A stretch of DNA of 64,000 bases from Acidobacteriota bacterium. Its GTDB lineage: Bacteria; Acidobacteriota; Thermoanaerobaculia; Thermoanaerobaculales; Thermoanaerobaculaceae. The DNA is taken from positions 1-64,000 of the forward strand of contig PMLC01000101.1 of NCBI GenBank assembly GCA_003158745.1, read 5' to 3'. The first letter of the stretch is position 1. Each line of letters opens with the position of its first letter. Of the stretch, positions 1 through 9,572 are shown piece by piece. The position numbers were made by a program, and so were the translations under genes. The notes beneath the pieces were generated by a model, which was given only the letters and a program-made list of their open reading frames with translations, did no database searches and had not been told where the DNA came from.

Positions 1-113
1 GCAGTTTCGACGGCGCCGCTGCCAGCCAGCTTGTTCCCCTGCTGCGTGAACTGCGCTGCCGCTGCGTGCGCAAGGAACAACATTCCGAGGACTGCACTTA
101 CATGCCGTGCCAT
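1..113 (-). CDS. Partial secreted repeat protein, N-terminus only (tandem paralog of the next gene)
   Basis: The reverse strand from ATG at 113 gives 37 codons before the window edge. The first 29 residues (MARHVSAVLGMLFLAHAAAA, a signal peptide ending near AAAAQ, then FTQQGNKL) match the start of the gene at 160-2043, and its upstream sequence with the GGAGGAGA ribosome site is also copied. It therefore begins a second copy of that FG-GAP-like secreted protein. Only 46 bases separate its start from the stop of the intact copy, so it is probably co-transcribed downstream of it. The rest lies outside the window. Confidence 0.85.
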   Translation of the reverse strand, partial: MARHVSAVLGMLFLAHAAAAQFTQQGNKLAGSGAVET

Positions 114-159
114 TGTCTCCTCCTCTCGCCGCTCACAAGCGCAACCATCGCAGCCGCTT

Positions 160-2043
160 CTACCGCTGCATGGCGACCGTGGTCGGGTCGTTGGTGATGT
201 TGTCGATCACCGAGGCAAAGGCGAACACCCCCGATCCCGTCTGCACCGTGATCGTGGCGTACCCACGGTCCATCGCCGTCTGCCCTGCCTTGCTCTTGAA
301 CGGTTGCGTCTCCTGCGCCCACAGCCCCGCCGCCAACGACACCGTGTAGTTGGCCAGCTTCGTCCCCGCACCGTTGAAAAGCTCCACCAGCACCGTCGCG
401 CTCCCCGTCCCCGTGTTGACCACCCCGATGTTGCACCGGTACGAGGCGTTCTCGACAAGTCCCGCGAGGTACGCGCTCGACCCCACCGCAAGTCCATCGC
501 CGGTGACCACCGCTGGGTAGTCCTGCCCCTGCGTGCCGTTGGGGTAGCAGCTCGCCGTGGACGAGACCTCGTTGTAGGTGCGCGCCGTGACCTTGAGCGG
601 CTGGTCGGAGAGAACCTCGAGCGCTCCCGAGTCGCTTCCATTGAGCTGCCCGACCACATCCGTGAGGATCGACTGCGTCGCAGCCGGCACGTACGTCGTG
701 TTGCTCACAACGCCGCCGCTGCCGTAGAACTCGATCTGTGCGTTGGCCTTCACCGTGCCTGGGTTGAGCAGGCCGAGGTCGCTCCGCCACTGGCTGTTGT
801 TCTTGCCGGCGTTGTGGCTCGCCACCGGCACCCAGACGACGTAGGCGGGCACCGAGAAGATCCACGCGGCGCCGGCACCTGAGTTGTCGTCCCACCCGCC
901 GACGATGGCGGTGGTGGCGTCCGCCGAGATCGCCACCGACTGACCCTGGTAGGCGCGCCCAACCTGACCCGTGCCGACCAGCTTGCTGCCCTGCTGCGAC
1001 CACACCCCGAGGCTCCGCGTGAAGATCCACGCCGCGCCGATCGGGGCGTCCTCGGGCCCTCCAATGACGGCGGTGTTCCCATCCGCCGAGATCGCCACCG
1101 CCATGCCCTGAGAGGCACTCGAGCCGGCGCCCGTGCCGACGAGCTTGCCGCCTTCCTGGAACCACCCGAAGCGGCTGCGCGTGAACACCCACGCGGCGCC
1201 GACAGAGGAGTCGTCGTCGGGCCCGCCGACGACGACGGTGTTCCCATCCGCCGAGATCGACACCGCCCTGCCCTGCTGGGCTGCCCCGGCAGCGCCTGTC
1301 CCTATCAGCTTACTCCCCTGCTGCGACCAGACCCCACCGCTGCGCGTGTACAACCACGCGGCACCGACAGAGGAGTTGTCGCCGTACCCACCGACGACGG
1401 CGGTATTACCGTCCGCCGAGATTGCCACCGATTGGCCCTGCAAAACGGAGGTCCCGACTGCGCCCGTGCCGACAAGCTTGCCACCCTGCTGCGACCACGC
1501 CCCCCCGCTGCGGGTAAACACCCACGCCGCGCCGAGGCCGGATTGGTCGTGGGACCCGCCAACGATGGCGGTGTTGCCATCAGCCGAGATCGCCACCGCG
1601 GTGCCCAGTTCGGCGCTGCCCGCGCCGACCAGCTTACTCCCCTGCTGAGACCACACCCCCCCGGCGCGCGTGTACACCAGCGCGGCGCCGGCATAGGAGT
1701 TGTCGCCGGGCGCTCCGACGATGGCGGTGGTCCCATCCGCGGAAATCGCCACCGAGGCGCCCTGCCCGGCGTTCCCGACGGCGCCTGTGCCGACCAGCTT
1801 GTTGCCCTGCTGCGTCCACGCCCCGCCGGTGCGAGCGAAAACCCACGCGGCACCGACCTGCGAGTTGTCAGCCCACCCGCCTACGATGGCGGTGTTCCCG
1901 TCCGCCGAGATCGCCACCGACCCCTGATTGGCAGCCCCGACGGCGCCCGTGCCGACCAGCTTGTTCCCCTGCTGCGTGAATTGCGCCGCCGCTGCATGCG
2001 CAAGGAACAACATTCCGAGGACTGCACTTACATGCCGTGCCAT
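160..2043 (-). CDS. Secreted seven-repeat FG-GAP-like beta-propeller with IWxPV C-terminal domain
   Basis: 627 residues with a signal peptide (1-20). Residues about 21-400 hold seven tandem units of about 50-55 residues, each built as W-S/T-QQG-x-KLVGTGAVG followed by VAISADGNTAIVGG and GAAWVFTR, the look of FG-GAP/integrin-type or Kelch-like blades; seven blades would close one propeller. The last ~220 residues form a separate domain beginning VWVPVASH, with two similar lobes (RSDLGLLN and RCNIGVVN), that recurs elsewhere in this window at 35642-39100 and as a remnant at 25058. The start ATG follows GGAGGAGAGA. No enzyme motif is visible; adhesion or surface display is inference. It is followed directly by a tandem paralog. 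Confidence 0.85.
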   Translation of the reverse strand: MARHVSAVLGMLFLAHAAAAQFTQQGNKLVGTGAVGAANQGSVAISADGNTAIVGGWADNSQVGAAWVFARTGGAWTQQGNKLVGTGAVGNAGQGASVAISADGTTAIVGAPGDNSYAGAALVYTRAGGVWSQQGSKLVGAGSAELGTAVAISADGNTAIVGGSHDQSGLGAAWVFTRSGGAWSQQGGKLVGTGAVGTSVLQGQSVAISADGNTAVVGGYGDNSSVGAAWLYTRSGGVWSQQGSKLIGTGAAGAAQQGRAVSISADGNTVVVGGPDDDSSVGAAWVFTRSRFGWFQEGGKLVGTGAGSSASQGMAVAISADGNTAVIGGPEDAPIGAAWIFTRSLGVWSQQGSKLVGTGQVGRAYQGQSVAISADATTAIVGGWDDNSGAGAAWIFSVPAYVVWVPVASHNAGKNNSQWRSDLGLLNPGTVKANAQIEFYGSGGVVSNTTYVPAATQSILTDVVGQLNGSDSGALEVLSDQPLKVTARTYNEVSSTASCYPNGTQGQDYPAVVTGDGLAVGSSAYLAGLVENASYRCNIGVVNTGTGSATVLVELFNGAGTKLANYTVSLAAGLWAQETQPFKSKAGQTAMDRGYATITVQTGSGVFAFASVIDNITNDPTTVAMQR

Positions 2044-2428
2044 TCTCTCCTCCTCTCGCCGCTCACCACCGGATTAGTTGGTATAACCATGCGACACTCG
2101 CACAGGAATGTCAAGATCTGACCTGCAAATGAGAAACCGTCCGGGCGGCAATGCCGTTGGGAGCGTCCGGGCTCGTGGTGCCTGTGTCGCCGGCCCGAGC
2201 GGATCTCCCGCCGCAAGCCGGCGTGGCCTTTCTCCTGGGGGCAGATAGTTCCTAAGGCACTTCCTATCCGCTACACCTTCGAGGCAGAGCGGGTAGTTTC
2301 TACCTGAGTGGTGGCTTCGCTCCTGGGTACAAAGTGCGCTTCCGGGTGAGGGGCCGGAGGCCTACTCTGGAAACGCGTTCGAGATCCAATTGGCAGCTCA
2401 CTGACGAACTCGAAGGGAGAGAGAGACT
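2044..2428. other. Intergenic region between divergent genes
   Basis: Besides the reverse promoter at 2086-2114 and the ribosome site GGAGGAGA next to 2043, I see no coding sequence. The forward small gene at 2429 must have its promoter here, but I cannot choose a convincing -35/-10 pair. Confidence 0.5.
2086..2114 (-). promoter_or_regulatory. Putative sigma70 promoter for the tandem repeat-protein pair
   Basis: On the reverse strand a perfect TTGACA (2109-2114) is followed after 17 bases by CATGGT (2086-2091), which matches the -10 consensus in only three positions. It lies about 45 bases upstream of the start codon at 2043. The second copy (start at 113) has no room for its own promoter, so this one may serve both genes. 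Confidence 0.4.
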
Positions 2429-2515
2429 ATGACGCTGATCCTCTTGATCGTTGTGTTGGTTCTTCTCTTTGGCGGAGGTGGTGGCTACTACTACAGCAGA
2501 CGGCGACGTCTGTAG
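2429..2515 (+). CDS. 28-residue membrane peptide with Gly5-Tyr3-Arg tail
   Basis: The ATG at 2429 opens a 28-codon frame: MTLILLIVVLVLLF, then five glycines, three tyrosines, Ser, four arginines and Leu, ending in TAG. It is preceded by GAAGGGAGAGAGA at good spacing and followed by a strong hairpin terminator at 2587, so it forms a complete transcription unit. The hydrophobic 14-mer followed by arginines predicts a single short membrane segment with the basic end in the cytoplasm. Tiny proteins of this form (hydrophobic stretch, glycine run, YY) occur in many proteobacterial and acidobacterial genomes without known function; DUF3309-type peptides are a loose analogue. Confidence 0.7.
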   Translation: MTLILLIVVLVLLFGGGGGYYYSRRRRL

Positions 2516-2586
2516 GGCGTTGCCCTGCACCTCACAACAACTTGGTCCGTTCCGAAACACAGCCGGCGGATGACCTGCCTGCCGAC

Positions 2587-2631
2587 GGCCAGAGGCGAAG
2601 CGAGCTTTCCATCGCTTCGCCGCTGGCCTTT
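2587..2631 (+). terminator. Intrinsic-terminator-like hairpin
   Basis: The arms GGCGAAGCGA (2594-2603) and TCGCTTCGCC (2612-2621) pair perfectly. After a symmetric 2-base internal loop they are extended by GGCCA (2587-2591) with TGGCC (2624-2628). TTT follows. The hairpin sits about 70 bases after the small peptide gene and before the YggT-like gene. Confidence 0.6.
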
Positions 2632-2708
2632 GCAAGCGCCGATACGGTGCGATCGCTCGAGCACCCGGAACATGCTCTCGAGCCCAGGGTTCAACACGGG
2701 AGGATGCG

Positions 2709-3224
2709 ATGGAAGACAACAAACTGACCGCCGACGAAGCCCGCCGTGTGGCTCAACACGAGTCGATGAAGTCGCAGGTCGAGCGGGATGTGAATGCCGA
2801 CATCGCCGAGCGTGCCGAGCATACGACCGGCGCCGAAGCGCACGAGATGGACCAGGTCGCCGGACGGTTCCGCGGTAAGGCCATCGGCGAGGTCGTCGGA
2901 ACGGATCGCGAAGTCAGACGTGCGCGCGTCCTCGCGCGCATTTCGCAAATCATCGATTATCTCTTCTACGTCGTCTACACATTGCTCGCGATTCGACTCG
3001 TGCTCGCGTTGATTGCAGCTCAATCAAGCAACGGGTTCGTGCAACTGATTCGAACCGTGACCGATCCTTTCTACTCCCTGTTCCGCGGGATCGTCGCAAG
3101 CCCATCGGCAGGTGGCTTCACCCTGGTCTTGCCGATCGTGATTGCGATCATCGTCTATGCGCTGCTCCACGCGGGCATCACCCGGCTGCTGCGCTTGATC
3201 GCACACCGCAGGACCGAGATCTAG
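2709..3224 (+). CDS. YggT family-like inner-membrane protein
   Basis: 171 residues; the ATG follows GGGAGGATGCG. Residues 1-75 are hydrophilic and highly charged, predicted cytoplasmic. Two or three membrane segments follow: about 80-105 (IIDYLFYVVYTLLAIRLVLA), a re-entrant stretch with the YggT-like signature TDPFYSLFRGIV (about 118-130), and about 140-165. YggT proteins (PF02325) are small membrane proteins of poorly defined role in osmotic stress and cell-division neighbourhoods. The long charged N-terminal extension is not part of the usual ~90-residue family member. Confidence 0.75.
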   Translation: MEDNKLTADEARRVAQHESMKSQVERDVNADIAERAEHTTGAEAHEMDQVAGRFRGKAIGEVVGTDREVRRARVLARISQIIDYLFYVVYTLLAIRLVLALIAAQSSNGFVQLIRTVTDPFYSLFRGIVASPSAGGFTLVLPIVIAIIVYALLHAGITRLLRLIAHRRTEI

Positions 3225-3389
3225 GAGCCTCTCCGAGGCGCCCCTACGGCCGCGGCTCTCTCGGCGACATTCCGCCCCCTCGCTGCACACCGCGGCGGTC
3301 TGGCCGTTTCACGGAACTGGTTCGACCCCCCAGGGGCCTCGAAGTGACAGAGATTCCCCTACGGCAAACGGTGCAAGGAATCCCCTCCG

Positions 3390-5570
3390 TCAGCGGTGGA
3401 GCTTCCGTCGCACGCGCAACGGCGTCTTGCCCGAAGAGGGGTGGGTCGCGTACACGCCGGCGCCGTAGCTGCCCGCGAGCAGCAGCGGCTGATCCTCATT
3501 GCTGATGGCCAGGGAGTAGACAAGGGGGTAGAAGATCGCACCCGAGTAATCCTGCCACGTCTCGCCGCCGTCAATCGAGCGAAGGACACCAAACCCCTCG
3601 CTGCCCGCGTAGACCACACTCGAGTCGCGCGGGTCGCGGACGAGACACTTGACAAAGCCGATATCCGATAGCTTCTTCTCCCAGGTCGTGCCGCCGTCGA
3701 TGGACTTGTAGATGTTGCCGCTCCAGAACCCCGCGCCAACGAGGATCTCGCTGCTGTTGCCGGGCATCACCGAGATCGCCTCGACGAAGTTCTCGTCCGC
3801 GAGGCCGCTCGATTGCCAGTGCTCACCGCCGTCGGTGGTGCGCAGGATGCCGCCGCCATACTGCGTCCCTGCCCACACCGTCCCGTCGTCGTTTGGATCG
3901 ATGGCGACCGCCAACACGGGGTTGAGGTAGCCACCGAAGAGAGGCAGCCCCTCATTCTTCTGCTCCCACGTGGTACCGCCATCGAGGCTGCGGTAGATGC
4001 CGTTCCCGAACAACGACCCGACGAAGTAGACCGACTGGCTGGCGCCACGCGCGGCCGTAACGACCAGCGGATCGGAGACCGCCGTGACCTCGCTGAAGGT
4101 CGTGCCGCGATCGGCGGAGCGATAGAGACCGAGATCAGTGGCCACGGTAACCACTTGGGAGTTGCGCGGGTCCACCACGATCGAGTAGACCTCTCCGAAA
4201 TTGAAGGCACTCAACGAAGATCCGCAAAGCGCTTGCGTCCAGCTCTGCCCGCCGTCGTGGCTGGCGAAGATGAAGCCGGTGCCGGTGCCCGCGTAGATCG
4301 CGCGCGGGTCGTGCGGGTCGAGGGCAACGCTTTGGACCTCGATCGCGGTGATCCCCTGCGAGACCTCCGACCAGGTCTTCCCGAGGTCCTGCGACTTCAT
4401 GACGCCGCCGGGGCTCGTGTAAGCGTTGTCGCGCGCGGCGAAAATGGTGTTCGGCTCGCCGGGACTGAGGCCTACATCGATGACTGCCAAGTTCCCTTCT
4501 GTCCAGTCGACCCCCCCATCCGTGCTCGTGTTGAAACCACCCGTACCCGCGATCGCGAAGAGGACATCCGGCTTCGTGGGATGAAAGTAGAGGCGCGACG
4601 ACATGAACCCGAGGAACTCGTAGCCCGTCGACCGCTGGACCCACGTCCCGGAGTCGAAACTATAGAACTGCCCGTAGATGACGCCGGTCAGCCGGTCCGC
4701 GTGATAGGGATCGAACGCCAGAGCCTCGATCTCCTCGAGCGAGTCGATCGACCCGGGCATGAACGGCACGCCGCCGTTGATCGCCGTCCAGGTTTCGCCG
4801 CCGTCGGTCGAGTGGAACGCGCCGTCAAGCTCGGTGCCGGCCGCAAGCTCGGCAGGCCGAGCGGGATTCAGGGCCAGGGCAAAGACGCCGTTGGTGTAGG
4901 GGTATCCTTGGTCGTAGCGGGGGATGCCCGCGTCCTTCTGCTGCCAGGTGGCGCCCCCGTCCACCGACTTGAAGACGGCGCCTATGGAGAAGGCGACCCC
5001 TCCCGCGAGCCCGGCGTAGAGAGTTCCGGCGTGGCCTGGGTCGATGGCGATGTTGAAAACGACCATGGAGGCCGGGAGGCCGGTGCCGGTCGGCGCCCAG
5101 GTCGCACCGGCGTCGATCGACTTCCAGACGCCGTCGAAGTCGGTGCCGGCCCATAGCGTGCTCGAATTTGTCGGATCGATGCGGAGGGTGCGAATCGCCG
5201 TGATGGTCAGCCCCATGCGGGCCGGCTGCCACGATGCTCCGCCATCGGTCGTCTTGAACACGCCCGCATCGCGCGTGCCGACATAGGCGACCTGCGCGTT
5301 GCCCGGGTCCACGGCAATCGAGGTCATCTCGCCGCCGAAGAGTGGGAGCGAGAGCCATTCGGGCCCACCGGAAGCTTCAGCAGCGGGGAGCGGCGATGCC
5401 GTGGTCGGAGCGAACGCCACGGATGCCCCCGATCGGCCTCGGCATACGCGGGCCGGCCCCACGCCGGACGCGAGCGTCGGGCTGCTTAGACTGACCAGCG
5501 CCATTGCGAACACCGGCGAGACAGCGGTCAGCGCTCGGCTCAAGGTACGACTGCACGCTACCTTCGACAT
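3390..5570 (-). CDS. Secreted Asp-box (BNR/sortilin-like) beta-propeller protein
   Basis: 726 residues from ATG 5570, chosen because GAGGTGG lies just upstream and a clean signal peptide follows (MSKVACSRTL to LASG). Upstream in-frame TTG 5612 and ATG 5591 are alternatives. The mature protein has about eleven Asp-box motifs of the form S/T-x-D-x-G-x-T/S-W (TTDGGASW, SIDAGATW, SVDGGATW, STDGGETW, SQDLGKTW, SHDGGQSW, SLDGGTTW and others), spaced about 50-70 residues. This pattern is shared by BNR repeats, VPS10/sortilin ten-bladed propellers and xyloglucanase-like proteins. No sialidase catalytic arginines or glycoside hydrolase acids are evident, so a binding role is as likely as enzymatic activity. 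Confidence 0.8.
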   Translation of the reverse strand: MSKVACSRTLSRALTAVSPVFAMALVSLSSPTLASGVGPARVCRGRSGASVAFAPTTASPLPAAEASGGPEWLSLPLFGGEMTSIAVDPGNAQVAYVGTRDAGVFKTTDGGASWQPARMGLTITAIRTLRIDPTNSSTLWAGTDFDGVWKSIDAGATWAPTGTGLPASMVVFNIAIDPGHAGTLYAGLAGGVAFSIGAVFKSVDGGATWQQKDAGIPRYDQGYPYTNGVFALALNPARPAELAAGTELDGAFHSTDGGETWTAINGGVPFMPGSIDSLEEIEALAFDPYHADRLTGVIYGQFYSFDSGTWVQRSTGYEFLGFMSSRLYFHPTKPDVLFAIAGTGGFNTSTDGGVDWTEGNLAVIDVGLSPGEPNTIFAARDNAYTSPGGVMKSQDLGKTWSEVSQGITAIEVQSVALDPHDPRAIYAGTGTGFIFASHDGGQSWTQALCGSSLSAFNFGEVYSIVVDPRNSQVVTVATDLGLYRSADRGTTFSEVTAVSDPLVVTAARGASQSVYFVGSLFGNGIYRSLDGGTTWEQKNEGLPLFGGYLNPVLAVAIDPNDDGTVWAGTQYGGGILRTTDGGEHWQSSGLADENFVEAISVMPGNSSEILVGAGFWSGNIYKSIDGGTTWEKKLSDIGFVKCLVRDPRDSSVVYAGSEGFGVLRSIDGGETWQDYSGAIFYPLVYSLAISNEDQPLLLAGSYGAGVYATHPSSGKTPLRVRRKLHR

Positions 5571-5796
5571 GGTCCACCTCGTCTCTTTCATCTCAAACCG
5601 CTTTTCGTCCAAACGTAGCGTCTTCGTTCATCACGACACCCCCGAGAACCGCGAGGGAACCGTTGCAACCTCGAAATCGGAGCTTAGCAAGGCGCAAGCC
5701 AAGCTCGTCCTGTTCGCTCTGAGCGTTCTCCTGCAACAGGATAGCCGGCCAAAGCGGAGAGTCCGCGGAGCGAGCGCGACCGTTCCGACAGCCATA

Positions 5797-5837
5797 GATA
5801 CCTGAGATGGTATCGCCGATACCTGGGGAGATATCTC
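5797..5837. promoter_or_regulatory. Palindromic operator cluster upstream of the TPR-kinase gene
   Basis: Three alternating half-sites, GATACC (5797-5802), GGTATC (5809-5814) and GATACC (5818-5823), form two overlapping inverted repeats. They are followed by the perfect 10-base palindrome GAGATATCTC (5828-5837). The cluster lies directly upstream of the -35 box at 5849, a position typical of an activator site. Confidence 0.5.
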
Positions 5838-5848
5838 ACGCCACGTAG

Positions 5849-5878
5849 TTGAGACGCAGCGCACGACTGCGCTATAAG
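5849..5878 (+). promoter_or_regulatory. Sigma70-type promoter of the TPR-kinase gene
   Basis: TTGAGA (5849-5854) and TATAAG (5873-5878) are separated by 18 bases. The predicted start of transcription is near 5885, only about 13 bases before the ATG at 5898, leaving a very short leader. Confidence 0.6.
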
Positions 5879-5897
5879 GACCAATGCGTAGGGATAC

Positions 5898-8186
<2,289 letters not shown>

Positions 8187-8201
8187 TTCCATCCTGACCG
8201 C

Positions 8202-9152
8202 TCATCGGGGGACCACCGGCGGCTGATGCGGGGCAAGGACGAGCTGCAGCAGGACAAAGGCGAACAACACCGTGTCGACGATGCCGAGCGCCCACCCCAG
8301 GTTCACGGCCTTGCTCGGGGCGATCCTGCCGCCGGTCGCCTCGCGCCGCTCGATGTGACCGAGCAACCAGGCGAGCAGACCCAGCGGATTGGCGACGCCG
8401 ATGATCCCGAGGAGCAGGATCACGGAGCCCTTGGTCGACGGGTACAACAACGTGCCGGTCGGCGTTCCGACCGGCGCCGGTACTCTCGGCGCGTCGCTGG
8501 GGACGGCAGCCCTTCGGCCGTCGACCACAGTGATGAACTCCGCCCGCTGGCTCTTCCACGTCGCTTCGAGGGCGGCCGAATAACCGACGACCGCCCACGG
8601 GGCACAGGATTGGATCTGTTGAAGCATCCGCTGCCCCAGGTGCTCGCGGCCGACCTTGACCTTGAGAATCGTGCCGTTCCGCGTGTGAACCTTCACCTCG
8701 ATCGTCCGCGCGCCCTTGATCCCGTTGACGTAGTGTTGGGTGTCGAGCCTGTACGCCCACATCACGTCCTCGAGGCGGACCAGGTCGAGCCCGTAGATAC
8801 GCTGTCGCAGCAGCCAGTGCGGCGTGACGGTCAGCGATTTGACACGCGCGACTGCCGAGTCGGCCAGCTCGAGACCGAGCTCGAGGTCGAGCAGGTACGG
8901 ATCGCCGTACCGCGCCGCGGCGCGCCAGGTTGGGTGCCAGGCCGTCTTCAGGCGGAACGCAAGCGCGGTCAGCGGCACGAGCGCGCAGCAGCTCAGGATG
9001 ATCCCCCAGACCAGCGCGGGGGCGCGGTCGGTCCCCACATTCTGGCTGGCCACAAAAAAGAGAAGCGCCCCGGCGAGCGCGAAGATCACGCCCGTGGTCA
9101 ACAGGTTCCTGTTGCTCCGTTTCATGTCCCTCGTGATGAATTGATCGGCCAT
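8202..9152 (-). CDS. Uncharacterised multi-pass membrane protein (DUF4190-like C-terminus)
   Basis: 316 residues from ATG 9152, chosen for the GGAAGGGGGACGAA ribosome site; an upstream-extended frame lacks one and is arginine-rich shadow. Two membrane helices lie at about 17-65 (LLTTGVIFALAGALLFFVAS and a following hydrophobic stretch). A soluble middle domain of about 150 residues follows, then a pair of helices (GSVILLLGIIGVANPLGLLAWLLG and a helix near the C-terminus) resembling DUF4190. The middle part (DPYLLDLELGLELADSAVARVKSLTVTPHWLL, here shortened in mention to its start) resembles YcxB/PH-like membrane proteins. Function unknown. It lies downstream of the sigma54 activator gene, but a 420-base gap argues against tight co-transcription. 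Confidence 0.7.
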   Translation of the reverse strand: MADQFITRDMKRSNRNLLTTGVIFALAGALLFFVASQNVGTDRAPALVWGIILSCCALVPLTALAFRLKTAWHPTWRAAARYGDPYLLDLELGLELADSAVARVKSLTVTPHWLLRQRIYGLDLVRLEDVMWAYRLDTQHYVNGIKGARTIEVKVHTRNGTILKVKVGREHLGQRMLQQIQSCAPWAVVGYSAALEATWKSQRAEFITVVDGRRAAVPSDAPRVPAPVGTPTGTLLYPSTKGSVILLLGIIGVANPLGLLAWLLGHIERREATGGRIAPSKAVNLGWALGIVDTVLFAFVLLQLVLAPHQPPVVPR

Positions 9153-9572
9153 TTCGTCCCCCTTCCGGGCTTCGTCCGCAAGTCGCGAACGCAAAGGAGA
9201 TGCCAGCCGAGGCCGCCTCTGGAAAAGGCCACGGATGAGGCACTTGACCGAGAGGCAGATCAGCCGGTACCGCCGGAAGTAGCGTTCGATACCCGCGAAG
9301 GTATGGCCGCTCCTCTCCCGCCCTTGGCGGGGCTCTTCGCGATGACCGTGGCGCCGTCTGTAGCGGCCGCCCGCCGGGCGGCCGGCCTTTGCCCGAGTGA
9401 GCAACCACGGCCGGCCAGCGGCCGGCCGCTACACAGGAAACCGGATAGCTACGGGGTCGGGAAAATAGTTCCTCGTCCCACCCGTGGAGGGACTCCTCGC
9501 GATGACAGGTCTCCCCACGGCTCTCCCGCGGCCGCTATGAACGAAAACGCTGCTATTGAACGAGAAACGGGA
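9153..9572. other. Intergenic region with an imperfect inverted repeat
   Basis: There is no credible gene. The stretch contains the GC-rich inverted repeat at 9360-9432 and two similar short segments, GGGGCTCTTCGCGATGAC near 9339 and GGGACTCCTCGCGATGAC near 9488, on either side of it. This suggests a decayed repeat element. Confidence 0.5.
9360..9432. repeat. GC-rich imperfect inverted repeat
   Basis: GTAGCGGCC (9360-9368) is perfectly complementary to GGCCGCTAC (9424-9432). The pairing continues imperfectly inward through CGGCCG-rich sequence to a loop near 9390-9404. It could be a REP/BIME-like element or a transcript-end hairpin for the sigma54 gene, which ends just beyond it on the reverse strand. 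Confidence 0.5.
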
